The notes under the pieces: model-generated
Database searches by the model: none
Told to the model about the DNA's origin: nothing
The model's input: only the letters and a program-made list of their open reading frames with translations
Shown: in pieces, positions 48,596 through 56,912 of the stretch
Numbering within the stretch: the first letter of the stretch is position 1
Layout of the letters: the number at the start of each line of letters is the position of its first letter
NCBI RefSeq assembly: GCF_008630535.1
Contig: NZ_VWPH01000001.1
Coordinates: forward strand, 310,001 to 374,000
DNA length: 64,000 nt
DNA from: Saccharopolyspora hirsuta
GTDB taxonomy: Bacteria > Actinomycetota > Actinomycetes > Mycobacteriales > Pseudonocardiaceae
Direction: 5' to 3'
Translations under genes and position numbers: made by a program

Positions 48596-49915
48596 TCAGG
48601 AAGTCCGCCGGTTGAGCACCAGGTTCAGCAGGAAGGCGGCGATGCCACCGGCCGCGATCCCGGAGGACAGCACCGGCTGCAGGACACCGGGCAGGTTCGC
48701 GTAGAACTCGGGGGCGCCCACCGGGAGCAGGCCGAAGCCGAAGGAGATGGCCACGATCAGGATGTTGCGCGGATTCCCGAGATCGGCCTGCGCCATGATC
48801 TTGACCCCGATCGCGCCGACGGTGCCGAACATGACCACCCCGACCCCGCCCAGCACCGGGCCGGGCAGCGAGGCGACGACCGCGCCGAGCTTGGGCAGCA
48901 GGCCGATCACGACCAGCAGCGCTCCGGCGGTGGCGACCACGAAGCGGCTGAGCACGCGGGTCATGCTCACCAGGCCGACGTTCTCGCCGAAGGTGACGAT
49001 GGTGAACGAGTTGAACACCCCGGCGAAGGCGGTCCCGACCCCGTCGGCCCGCAGTGCTCGGGCCAGGTCGTCGCGGCCGACGTCGCGACCGGCGATCTGC
49101 CCGACCGCCAGGGTGTCCCCGGTGGACTCCACCATGTTCACCAGCTGGATGATGATCATCGGCAGGATCGCGGCGACGGTGAACTCGGGGAGCCCGAACG
49201 CGAACGGCTGCACCGCGCCGAACCAGGCCGCCTCGCCCACTGCGGAGAAGTCGGCCAGACCGAGCGGCAGCGCCACGAGCGTGCCCAGGACCAGCGCGAT
49301 CAGGATCGCGAAGCGCGCAACGGCGGCCGGGGCGAAGGCCTCCAGCAGCACCACCAGCAGGATCGTGCCCAGCGCCATCAGCAGCCGGGTGGGGGAGGCG
49401 AAGTCGACAGCGGTGGGATCGGTTCCGGCGATGAGCTTCGAGGTGGAGGGCAGCAGCGAGAAGCCGATGATGGCGATGATGGTGCCGGTGACGATGGGCG
49501 GGAAGAACCGCATCAACCGGCTGAACCACGGGGCGACGACCCAGGTGAGCAGTCCGGCGACGATGGTCGCGCCGAACACGGCGGGCAGTCCGCCGTCCTT
49601 GCCGACCAGGATGGCCGGGGTGATCCCGGTGAACGTCGAGCCCATCACGATCGGCAGCCGGGCCCCGACGTTGAGCACGCCGAGCGCTTGGAGCAGTGTG
49701 GCGACGCCGCTGACGAGCACGTTCGCCGACACCAGCATCGCTATCTGCTCGGTGGGCAGCCCGATCCCGAGGCCGATCAGCAGCGGCACGGTGGCCATGC
49801 CGGAGTAGGCGACCAGGACGTGCTGCAGGCCGAGCGGCAGCATCTGGCGCAGCGGCGGGACGGTGTCGACGGCATCTGGTGGGGCGGTGCTGCGAGGTCT
49901 GGGACGTAATCGCAT
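48596..49915 (-). CDS. NCS2 family nucleobase:cation symporter, copy A
   Basis: Purine/xanthine-type permease, 439 aa. LGLQHVLVAYSGMATVPLLIG at helix 1, VESTGDTLAVGQIAGRDVG (helix 8 with the substrate-contacting Glu), TFGENVGLVSMTRVLSRFVV as signature and ISFGFGLLPVGAPEFYANLPG near the end are typical of urate/xanthine transporters. It follows the amidohydrolase gene by 16 bp and precedes copy B by 12 bp. Uptake of a purine-like or other N-heterocycle is likely. Confidence 0.9.
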   Translation of the reverse strand: MRLRPRPRSTAPPDAVDTVPPLRQMLPLGLQHVLVAYSGMATVPLLIGLGIGLPTEQIAMLVSANVLVSGVATLLQALGVLNVGARLPIVMGSTFTGITPAILVGKDGGLPAVFGATIVAGLLTWVVAPWFSRLMRFFPPIVTGTIIAIIGFSLLPSTSKLIAGTDPTAVDFASPTRLLMALGTILLVVLLEAFAPAAVARFAILIALVLGTLVALPLGLADFSAVGEAAWFGAVQPFAFGLPEFTVAAILPMIIIQLVNMVESTGDTLAVGQIAGRDVGRDDLARALRADGVGTAFAGVFNSFTIVTFGENVGLVSMTRVLSRFVVATAGALLVVIGLLPKLGAVVASLPGPVLGGVGVVMFGTVGAIGVKIMAQADLGNPRNILIVAISFGFGLLPVGAPEFYANLPGVLQPVLSSGIAAGGIAAFLLNLVLNRRTS

Positions 49916-49931
49916 GGCTCCTCCTCGGGCC

Positions 49932-51326
49932 TCAGCGCAGCAGGTGCGTCATGCCGGCGCGGTGCAGCAGGAGTTCGGCCCGCTGTCGGGCTTCCGCGGC
50001 GGCGGAGGTCTCGTCGACGCGAAGGCAGCGGCCGTCGCGCTGGACGATCTCGCCGTCGACGACGGTGACGACGACGTCCGAGCCGTGCGCGGCGTAGACG
50101 AGGGTGCTCACGACGTCGTGCAGCGGTTGCAGGTGCGGTCGGTCGAGGTCGACGACGATCAGGTCGGCGAGCCGACCGGGTTCCAGCACACCGGCGTCGA
50201 TCCCGGCGCAGCGCGCGCCGTCGCGGGTGGCCAGGTCGAGCGCGTCCTGCGCGCGCATCGCCGTCGGATCGAGGGTGGTCGATCGTTGGGCGAGGACGGA
50301 CTGCTTCATGCACTCGAACAGGTCCTGCCGGTGCCCGCAGCTCGGTCCGTCGGTGCCCAGCCCGACCACCGCGCCGCGTTCGCGCAGTCCGGCCAGGTCG
50401 AGCGTGCCCGACGCCAGGTAGGCGTTGGACGTCGGGTTGTGCACGACGCGCGCGCCGGAGCTGGCGATCTGCTCCACTTCGGCGTCGTCGAGCCAGATCG
50501 CGTGCGCGAGGGTGGCGCGCTGGTCGAGCAGGCCGGTTTCGGCGAGCCACTGCACCGGTCGTGCCCGGTAGGTGTCGAGGTAGCTCCGCGGGTCGCCGCG
50601 CCCTTCGCAGCAGTGCGCGTGCCAGCTGGTGCCGAGCTCCCGCGCGAGTTCGACGCTGCGGCGGACGAGCTCCTGGTCCACGTAGGTGAGGTTCAGCGGT
50701 GCGGGCCAGATCTCGACCCGGGATCCCGGCGGGCGGTGCTGCACGGCTTCGCGGGTGATGGCGAGTTCGTCGGTGGCGGAGTACCGGAACAGCGCATCGG
50801 GTTGTCCGCGCTTCGCGGCTATTTCGGTGCGCGGCCCGACGATTCCGCGTGCGACCGCCCCGCGCAGCCCGGTTCGCTCGACGACGTCGGCGACCGCGAG
50901 CGTGGTGTCCAGATCGGTCGGTGCGTAGTGGTTGTCCACCACGGTCGTCGTCCCGTGGCGCAGTGCTTCGGCCGCGGCGAGGCGTGCCGCCGCCACCGCG
51001 TCCGCGCCGTCCACGGCGATGGAGTACGGCCACATGAAGTCGCACAACCACGGGACGATGGACATCCCCTCGCCCAAACCCCGCGCCAGGGCTTGGTAGA
51101 GGTGGTTGTGCCCGTCGACGAGGCCGGGCAGCACGGCCTTCCCGGTGCAGTCCAGGACCGTTCTCCCGTGCCAGCCGACCATTTCGGACTTCGGTCCGAC
51201 GGCGACGATCCGGTTGCCGGTGATCGCGACCGATCCGGGACGGTGGATGGTGCGGCGGTCGTCGACGGTGAGCACCGTCGCGTCGGTGAGCAGCAGGTCG
51301 CAGAGCTTCTCGTGCACGGCGGGCAT
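49932..51326 (-). CDS. Amidohydrolase, 8-oxoguanine deaminase/hydroxyatrazine hydrolase type
   Basis: Metal-dependent deaminase/hydrolase, 464 aa, first gene of the six-gene minus-strand operon. Metal-site and catalytic motifs: VDGHNHLYQALARGLGEGMSIVPWL, SWHAHCCEGRGDP, LAHAIWLDDAEVE with its His, HNPTSNAYLASGT and GLGTDGPSCGHRQDL. HxH plus LGTDG with N-cap SNxxL places it among the cytosine/8-oxoguanine deaminase and AtzB/TrzN-like enzymes acting on N-heterocyclic rings. An ATTACATGTAAT-like site about 110 bp upstream links it to the GntR regulator. Confidence 0.9.
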   Translation of the reverse strand: MPAVHEKLCDLLLTDATVLTVDDRRTIHRPGSVAITGNRIVAVGPKSEMVGWHGRTVLDCTGKAVLPGLVDGHNHLYQALARGLGEGMSIVPWLCDFMWPYSIAVDGADAVAAARLAAAEALRHGTTTVVDNHYAPTDLDTTLAVADVVERTGLRGAVARGIVGPRTEIAAKRGQPDALFRYSATDELAITREAVQHRPPGSRVEIWPAPLNLTYVDQELVRRSVELARELGTSWHAHCCEGRGDPRSYLDTYRARPVQWLAETGLLDQRATLAHAIWLDDAEVEQIASSGARVVHNPTSNAYLASGTLDLAGLRERGAVVGLGTDGPSCGHRQDLFECMKQSVLAQRSTTLDPTAMRAQDALDLATRDGARCAGIDAGVLEPGRLADLIVVDLDRPHLQPLHDVVSTLVYAAHGSDVVVTVVDGEIVQRDGRCLRVDETSAAAEARQRAELLLHRAGMTHLLR

Positions 51327-51431
51327 GCACGCCTCACTTCCCAGGGCCGTTGACGGCCCACTCGGTGCGGAGGGATTCGGATCGCCGAACGGAGGCCCAC
51401 GACGGGGAGGTCACCGGCGAGTGCGATGCGG

Positions 51432-51443
51432 ATAACATGTAAA
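51432..51443. promoter_or_regulatory. Putative GntR operator, deaminase operon
   Basis: ATAACATGTAAA matches the perfect palindrome ATTACATGTAAT before the GntR gene at 10 of 12 positions. It lies about 105 bp upstream of the amidohydrolase start in a 334-bp divergent promoter region that holds no gene. Confidence 0.5.
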
Positions 51444-51534
51444 GCTCGCCGCGCCCGCCCTGTCAACCGCGAATCAGCGCTGAACCGGTTCGCCCAGCCC
51501 GCGTTTACCTGCTGGAAATGCAGAGATGCGCGAA

Positions 51535-51546
51535 ATTACATGCAAC
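51535..51546. promoter_or_regulatory. Putative GntR operator, second amidohydrolase gene
   Basis: ATTACATGCAAC matches ATTACATGTAAT at 10 of 12 positions, with TTGTTGACA close downstream that could be a -35 element. It lies on the side of the divergent region facing the plus-strand amidohydrolase gene. Confidence 0.45.
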
Positions 51547-51660
51547 TTGTTGACAGCGGGCTCCGGCCGGTGTTGCACTCGATCGCGCCGCGGTTCCAGC
51601 GCGGCGACCCGTAGGTGCGGTGATGCGCGGCCGGGGTGCTACCGATGGGAGAGATCGGCG

Positions 51661-52650
51661 TTGATCATCGACACGCATGTGCACCCGACGAACCTGGTAG
51701 ACGAGGCGTGGCGGCACACCGGTGAGCCCTTCACCGGCGAGCGCACCCTCAAGATGATGGACGGTCCGATGTGGATCAACGGCAAACCGCGCCGGGTCGA
51801 CATCAGCTGCATCATGCCGCCGCCGGGCAACACCGCCTGGCGGGACGGCAACCGCGGTGGGCGCGAGGGCATCCGGGAGTACCAGGCCTACGTGACCTCG
51901 CTGGTGCAGCGCTACCCGGACCGGTTCGTCGGCAACTTCATCTACAACCCGCGGTTCGGTCCGGAGAACGGGGCCAAGGAGCTGGAGTTCCACGTCAAGG
52001 AATTCGGCTACAAGATGCTCAAGCTGCACGCCAACATGCACGCCTACCGCCCGGACCGGGCGCTGGACTGGTTGCGTCCGGTGATGCGGGTGTGCGACGA
52101 GCTGGGCATCGTCGTGCTGATCCACACCGGCGACGGCCCGTACTCGATCCCCACCCAGTTCTACCCGATCATCCGAGAGTTCCCCGGGGTCACGTTCATC
52201 CTGGGGCACTTCGGGGTGCAGACCGGCGGCGTGTACTGCTTCGAGGCGTTCTGGATGATCCAGGACTCGCACAACGTGATCGGCGAGTCCGGCTGGTTGC
52301 TGCAGTCGCGGATCGTGGAGTTCGCCAAGGAGATGAAGAAGACCAAGATGGTCTACGGCACCGACTCGCCGCCCAACGAACCGGGCATGTGGGCGCGCGA
52401 GCTGGAGGTGCTCTGCCACGAGCCGCCGCAGGGGCTGAGCCTGTCCGAGGACGACCTGGAGGGCTACCTCGGCAACAACATGGCCCACCTGCTGGGCCTG
52501 CAGCCGACCCCGCCGCCGAAGGACCGGGCCGAGGCGGAGGCGTACCTGCGGGGTGAGATCACGCAGGCCTCGGCGACGAACTCGCACGCCGACGCCTACG
52601 CGGGCTACACCCCGGACTCCTGGGCCGAGGAGCTGGACCCGGCGAGCTGA
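51661..52650 (+). CDS. Amidohydrolase 2 family protein (decarboxylase/hydrolase TIM barrel)
   Basis: A 329-aa metal-dependent TIM barrel of the amidohydrolase_2 (ACMSD-like) group. TTG 51661 is chosen because GGGAGAG lies seven bases upstream and the protein then begins with the strand-1 metal motif IIDTHVHPTN. Further parts are KMLKLHANMHAYRP, VLIHTGDGPYSIP (His), VTFILGHFG and KMVYGTDSPPNEP (Asp). The family includes isoorotate, resorcylate and 5-carboxyvanillate decarboxylases and ring lactonases. It is divergent from the deaminase operon and convergent with the GntR gene. Probably one of the ring-processing steps of the same pathway. Confidence 0.87.
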   Translation: MIIDTHVHPTNLVDEAWRHTGEPFTGERTLKMMDGPMWINGKPRRVDISCIMPPPGNTAWRDGNRGGREGIREYQAYVTSLVQRYPDRFVGNFIYNPRFGPENGAKELEFHVKEFGYKMLKLHANMHAYRPDRALDWLRPVMRVCDELGIVVLIHTGDGPYSIPTQFYPIIREFPGVTFILGHFGVQTGGVYCFEAFWMIQDSHNVIGESGWLLQSRIVEFAKEMKKTKMVYGTDSPPNEPGMWARELEVLCHEPPQGLSLSEDDLEGYLGNNMAHLLGLQPTPPPKDRAEAEAYLRGEITQASATNSHADAYAGYTPDSWAEELDPAS

Positions 52651-52651
52651 G

Positions 52652-53356
52652 TCAGCGGCCGAGGCGGTGGCGTTCGGGGGTGCGGGCGGTGGCCTGGCCG
52701 AGGCGGACGCGCAGCCGGGCGATGTGGCGGCGGGCGGCGGCTTCGGCCATCTCGGGGTCGCCGCTGGCCATCGCGTCCACCACCGCCCGGTGCTCGTCGA
52801 GCGCCAGCCTCGGCGCGTCGTCGCTGCGCCACAGCGAGTGGAGCGCGAAGTGGGAGCGTCCGGCGATCGGTTCCAGGGCGGCGAGCAGGTGCGGGTTGCC
52901 TGCGAACTCCCGCACCGCTCGGTGGAACCGCATGTCCAGCTCGATGTGCGCGGCGTTGTCGGCGTCGGCGGCCAGCGCCCGCTCGTGCTCGTCGAGGATC
53001 TCGCGGAGCTGGGCCAGCCCGTCGGCGTCGAGGTGCTCGGTGGCCAGCCGCGCGGCCAGGCCTTCGAGCTGCTCGCGCACCACGTAGAGCTGCCGCAGGT
53101 CGTCGATGTCCACCCGGCTGACCTCGGCGCCGCGGTGCGGCACGTGGGTGGCCAGCCCGTCGTGGATCAGCCGCTGCACCGCCTCGCGCACCGGGCTCCG
53201 GCTCACGTCGAGCTGGCGGGCGAGCTCGGGCACGCTCAGCCCGGTGCCGGGCGGCAGGGTGCCGTCCAGGACGGCGGCCTTGAGCGCGGCGTAGGTGCGG
53301 TCGGCGAGCAGGCCTTCGCCGGTCAGCGGGGCGAGGTGTCGGGGTGCCGGGGACAT
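52652..53356 (-). CDS. GntR family (FCD domain) transcriptional regulator
   Basis: A 234-aa FadR/FCD-type repressor. The winged HTH occupies about residues 17-80 (YAALKAAVLDGTLPPGTGLSVPELARQLDVSRSPVREAVQRLIHDGLA) and the FCD ligand domain follows with metal-type residues in ELDMRFHRAVREFAGNPHLL and DEHRAVVDAMASGD. GAGG precedes the ATG by seven bases. ATTACATGTAAT stands 40 bp upstream in the promoter shared with the molybdopterin enzyme, and similar sites lie before both amidohydrolase units, so it likely controls the whole island with an organic-acid intermediate as inducer. Confidence 0.92.
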   Translation of the reverse strand: MSPAPRHLAPLTGEGLLADRTYAALKAAVLDGTLPPGTGLSVPELARQLDVSRSPVREAVQRLIHDGLATHVPHRGAEVSRVDIDDLRQLYVVREQLEGLAARLATEHLDADGLAQLREILDEHERALAADADNAAHIELDMRFHRAVREFAGNPHLLAALEPIAGRSHFALHSLWRSDDAPRLALDEHRAVVDAMASGDPEMAEAAARRHIARLRVRLGQATARTPERHRLGR

Positions 53357-53395
53357 CGCGGGACCTCACTCGTCGGTGGGGGAATCGACAGCGAT

Positions 53396-53407
53396 ATTAC
53401 ATGTAAT
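53396..53407. promoter_or_regulatory. Putative GntR operator, perfect palindrome
   Basis: ATTACATGTAAT is fully symmetric and sits in the 74-bp divergent gap between the GntR gene and the molybdopterin subunit gene. Degenerate copies recur at 51432-51443 and 51535-51546. Confidence 0.65.
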
Positions 53408-53430
53408 TCGCCCGTCCGTAGGGAGCAGGC

Positions 53431-55731
53431 ATGCGTGAAGAGTCCGTCCACCGCACGATCAGCACCGAGCGCGCCGGGGCGGTGGGGCGCAGTGCGCCAC
53501 GCCCGGACGGGACGCTGAAGGTCACCGGTCAGTTCGCCTACTCCTCGGACCTGTGGGTGTCCGGCATGGTGTGGGGGACCACGCTGCGCAGCCCGCACGC
53601 CGCCGCGCGCATCCGGTCCATCGACGTGCGGAAGGCGTTGGCGCTGGACGGGGTGCACGCGGTGCTCACGCACGAGGACGTGCCCGGCGCGAAGACCTAC
53701 GGCATGAAGGTGGCCGACCAGCCGGTGCTGGCCATCGACGAGGTCCGCTACCAGGGCGAACCGGTGGCGCTGGTGGCGGCGGACGACCCGCGGACCGCGA
53801 AGCGGGCGGCCGCGCTGGTGCAGGTCGACTACGAGCTCCTGGAGCCGGTGACCGACGCGGGGCGTGCCTTGGACGAGGCGACCCGGCACGTGCACCCGGG
53901 CGGGAACCTGGTCCGCCACGTCAAGATCCGCCACGGCGACGTCGCGGCCGCCCGGGCGCGGGCCGACGTCGTGGTCAGCGGTGAGTACGAGGTGGGCATG
54001 CAGGACCAGGCGTTCCTGGGGCCGGAGTCCGGGTTGGCGCTGCCCACCGAGGACGGCGGTGTGGAGCTGCACGTCTCCTCGCAGTGGCTGCACAAGGACC
54101 TGGAGCAGATCGCGCCGTGCCTCGGGCTGCCCGTCGACAAGGTGCGCCTGACGCTGGCCGGGGTGGGCGGCGCGTTCGGCGGTCGCGAGGACCTCTCGGT
54201 GCACGTCCACGCGTGCATGCTGGCGCTGCGGCTGGGCAAACCGGTGAAGATGGTCTACAGCCGGGAGGAGTCGTTCTTCGGGCACGTGCACCGCCACCCG
54301 GCCAGGATGCGCTTCGAGCACGGCGCGACGCGGGACGGGAAGCTGGTGCACGTCAAGGCGGAACTGCTGATGGACGGCGGTGCGTACACCTCCACCTCGC
54401 CGGTGGTCATCGCCAACGCCTGCTACTTCGTGGCCGGTGCCTACGAGGTGCCCAGCGCGGAGATCGACGGTTTCGCGGTGTTCAGCAACAACCCGCCGTG
54501 CGGCGCCATGCGCGGGTTCGGCGCGGTGCAGTCCACCTACGGCTGCGAGTCCAACATGGACAAGCTGGCCCGCGAGCTCGGCATGGACCCGCTGGAGCTG
54601 CGGCTGCGCAACGCGATGACGACCGGCACGGTGCTGCCCACCGGCCAGGCGGTGGACGGCCCGGCACCGGTCGCCGAGCTGCTGGCGGACCTGCGCGACC
54701 GCCCCCTGCCGCCGCCCGGCTCGGAGCTGCTGCCGGGCGGGCTGGCGAACACGTCGCGCGGCGAGGGGATCCGCCGCGGCGTCGGCTACGCGATCGGGGT
54801 GAAGGCGATCGGCTACTCCGGCGGTGTCGACGACATCTCCACCGCCCGGGTGGTGCTCTCGGCGGCTGGTGGTGAGCCCGTGGTGTCGGTGCACACGGCG
54901 GCGGCCGAGTGCGGCCAGGGCATCACCACGGTGCAGTGCCAGATCGCCAGCACCGAGCTAGGCGTGTCACGGGTGGTGGTGCTACCGGCGGACACCGCGA
55001 TCGGGGACGCGGGTTCGGCTTCCGCCTCCCGGCTGACGTGGATGTCCGGCGGCGCGGTGCAGGGCGCCTGCCGCCTGGTCGCGCGGGAGCTGCTGCGGCG
55101 CGCGGCCGAACGCACCGGTCGCCCGGTGGCGGCGCTGGCGCTGCGCGACGAGCACGTCGTCGACCCCGCCGGGACCGCGCTGGTGCCGATCGCGGAGCTC
55201 GTCGGATCCGGCGATCTGGAGCGGGTTTTCGAGTTCCACCACCGGCCGACCTCGACCATCGACCCGGAGACGGGCCAGGGCGACGCGCACATCGCCTACG
55301 CCTTCGCGGCGCACCGCGCGGTGGTCGACGTCGACGTGGACCTCGGGTTGGTGAAGGTGGTCGAGCTGGCCACCGCGCAGGACGTCGGCAAGGCGATGAA
55401 CCCGCTGTCGGTGGCCGGGCAGATCGAGGGCGGCAGCGCGCAGGGCCTCGGTCTGGCGGTGATGGAGGAGATCTTGCTGGACGAGCACGGCCACGTCCGG
55501 AACCCGTCGTTCACCGACTACCTGATCCCGACCATCCTGGACGTGCCGAGCATGCCGATCTCGCTGTACGAGTTCCCGCACCCGGATTCGCCGTACGGCC
55601 TCAACGGCGTGGGCGAACCGCCGACGCTGTCGTCGACCCCGGCGATCGTCAACGCCCTGCGCGCCGCGACCGGGCTGGACCTGGCCAGGGTTCCGGTCCG
55701 GCCGCAGGACATCGCCCTGGCCTCCGGCTGA
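53431..55731 (+). CDS. Xanthine dehydrogenase family molybdopterin-binding subunit
   Basis: Large molybdenum-hydroxylase subunit, 766 aa. Features: GQFAYSSDLWVSGMVWGTTLRSPHAAARI (N-terminal a/b hammerhead domain), DQAFLGPESGLAL, GVGGAFGGRED (Moco loop), AMRGFGAVQSTYGCESNMDKLA, ECGQGITTVQCQIA, and NGVGEPPTLSSTPAIVNA with the catalytic Glu in GVGEP. Such subunits hydroxylate N-heterocycles or aldehydes but need 2Fe-2S and FAD partners, neither of which is encoded in the window. GGGAG five bases before the ATG and the GntR palindrome in the promoter tie it to the catabolic island. Purine, pyridine or related ring hydroxylation is likely. Confidence 0.9.
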   Translation: MREESVHRTISTERAGAVGRSAPRPDGTLKVTGQFAYSSDLWVSGMVWGTTLRSPHAAARIRSIDVRKALALDGVHAVLTHEDVPGAKTYGMKVADQPVLAIDEVRYQGEPVALVAADDPRTAKRAAALVQVDYELLEPVTDAGRALDEATRHVHPGGNLVRHVKIRHGDVAAARARADVVVSGEYEVGMQDQAFLGPESGLALPTEDGGVELHVSSQWLHKDLEQIAPCLGLPVDKVRLTLAGVGGAFGGREDLSVHVHACMLALRLGKPVKMVYSREESFFGHVHRHPARMRFEHGATRDGKLVHVKAELLMDGGAYTSTSPVVIANACYFVAGAYEVPSAEIDGFAVFSNNPPCGAMRGFGAVQSTYGCESNMDKLARELGMDPLELRLRNAMTTGTVLPTGQAVDGPAPVAELLADLRDRPLPPPGSELLPGGLANTSRGEGIRRGVGYAIGVKAIGYSGGVDDISTARVVLSAAGGEPVVSVHTAAAECGQGITTVQCQIASTELGVSRVVVLPADTAIGDAGSASASRLTWMSGGAVQGACRLVARELLRRAAERTGRPVAALALRDEHVVDPAGTALVPIAELVGSGDLERVFEFHHRPTSTIDPETGQGDAHIAYAFAAHRAVVDVDVDLGLVKVVELATAQDVGKAMNPLSVAGQIEGGSAQGLGLAVMEEILLDEHGHVRNPSFTDYLIPTILDVPSMPISLYEFPHPDSPYGLNGVGEPPTLSSTPAIVNALRAATGLDLARVPVRPQDIALASG

Positions 55732-55737
55732 CCGGGC

Positions 55738-56742
55738 TCACACCGCGGCGAGCTGGTCGGCGAAGCGGGTGTCGACGAACTCGGCGAATTCGAACCGCCG
55801 CGGGATCTCCCCGGCGGCCACGAACGCGTCCGCCAGCTCCTGCTCGGAGCGGATCACCTCGGCGTCGAGGGGCACGGGCAGGTCCGGGCCGAGTTCGGTG
55901 GCCCGCCGGGTCACCTCGACGGGCAGTCCGGTGTCGTCGGCCCACGCCTGCGCGCGCCGCTCGCGGTTGGCGTCGGAGAACCGCTGCGCCCGGGCCAGCC
56001 GGACCAGGTAGTCGGCGATGGCGGTGTTGCGGCCCGCGTCGGCGAGCGCGGCGGGGCCCGCGACCTGGAAGCTCAGCCCGTTGGCGGTGCCCCTCCCGTC
56101 GGCCAGCACCCGGACGTCGGATTCGAGCTGGACCTGGGAGAAGTACGGGTCCCAGATCGCCCACGCGTCCACCGAGCCCTGCTTGAACGCGCCCATCGCG
56201 TCGGAGGGCTGCAGGTACACGAGTTCGACCTCGTCCGGGGTGAGACCGGCCTTGCGCAGCGTCAGCAGGACCTGCCCGTGCGCGGAACTGCCCTTGGCCA
56301 GCGCGATCTTGCGACCGCGCAGCTGGTCGACCTGCTGCAGCGGGGAATTCGCGCGCACCAGCAGGACATCGCTGGTGACGTTGCCCTTCGAGGCGGCGAC
56401 CACCCGGATCTTCGCCTTGGCCGCGGCGGCGAACAGCGGTGGGGTGTTGCCGACGCCGCCGATGTCGACGGCATCGGCGGAAACCGCCTCCAGCAGCGGC
56501 GGCCCGGACGGGAAGGTGGCCCACTGCACGGTGTAGGGGAAGTCGTCCAGACCCGCCGAGCGCAGCAGCGACCGGGAGTTGCCCTTCTGGTCGCCGACGC
56601 GCAACGTCACCGAGGCGAGCTGCTGGGGCGGGACGGGCGCGGGCACCGGTGCCCGCAGCGGATCGGGTCGGCCGCCGGAGCAGGCGGTGAGCAGCCCGCC
56701 GGCGGAAAGGGCGAGCACGGTCAGGAAATCACGACGGCGCAC
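55738..56742 (-). CDS. Sulfonate/taurine-type ABC transporter substrate-binding lipoprotein (SsuA-like)
   Basis: Periplasmic-binding-type lipoprotein, 334 aa from GTG 56742. The start gives a twin-arginine-like signal, RRRDFLTVLALSAGGLLTAC, with the lipobox Cys about residue 21; an in-frame ATG at 56787 would add 15 residues. The mature protein shows LRVGDQKGNSRSLLRSAG, GGVGNTPPLFAAAAKAKIRVVAA, GRKIALAKGSSAHGQVLLTLRKAGL and DAWAIWDPYFSQ, the pattern of aliphatic sulfonate/taurine binding proteins. No permease or ATPase gene adjoins it. A Cys-ending leader peptide 89 bp upstream supports a sulfur-supply role. Confidence 0.87.
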   Translation of the reverse strand: MRRRDFLTVLALSAGGLLTACSGGRPDPLRAPVPAPVPPQQLASVTLRVGDQKGNSRSLLRSAGLDDFPYTVQWATFPSGPPLLEAVSADAVDIGGVGNTPPLFAAAAKAKIRVVAASKGNVTSDVLLVRANSPLQQVDQLRGRKIALAKGSSAHGQVLLTLRKAGLTPDEVELVYLQPSDAMGAFKQGSVDAWAIWDPYFSQVQLESDVRVLADGRGTANGLSFQVAGPAALADAGRNTAIADYLVRLARAQRFSDANRERRAQAWADDTGLPVEVTRRATELGPDLPVPLDAEVIRSEQELADAFVAAGEIPRRFEFAEFVDTRFADQLAAV

Positions 56743-56831
56743 GGTCGGTTGCTCCGAATTCACGGGAAGCGGGCAGGGGAGAACCACCCCGACCGGTTCA
56801 GCGCGGCAGGGCGGGTTTCAGCGCGAGGGGA

Positions 56832-56912
56832 TCAGCGGCAACGACACGCGGAGCTGGCCTGCCGTCGCAGATCGACGTGCAAGCGCCAGGTCAACGCGAT
56901 GCGTCCGGTCAC
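56832..56912 (-). CDS. Cysteine-ending leader peptide upstream of the sulfonate-binding gene
   Basis: A 26-codon frame from GTG to TGA, in the same direction as the gene it precedes. Its middle reads WRLHVDLRRQASSACRC, which matches the RLHVDL-RVASA-CRC pattern of actinobacterial leader peptides found before sulfur-acquisition genes. In mycobacteria, short frames ending in Cys codons before sulfur genes sense cysteine by ribosome stalling; applying that here is inference. A weak stem (GAACC 56781-56785 with GGTTC 56795-56799) lies in the 89-base gap before the structural gene. Confidence 0.72.
   Translation of the reverse strand: MTGRIALTWRLHVDLRRQASSACRCR

Noticed and set aside
47216-49909. 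Long plus-strand frame opposite the two NCS2 genes
   Set aside because: It is a His/Asp/Gln-rich shadow of two membrane-protein genes, with no motif of its own.
55738-56742. Treating the sulfonate-type binding protein as part of the heterocycle island
   Set aside because: It is convergent with the molybdopterin gene, lacks the GntR-type site and has its own Cys leader peptide, so sulfur supply explains it better.
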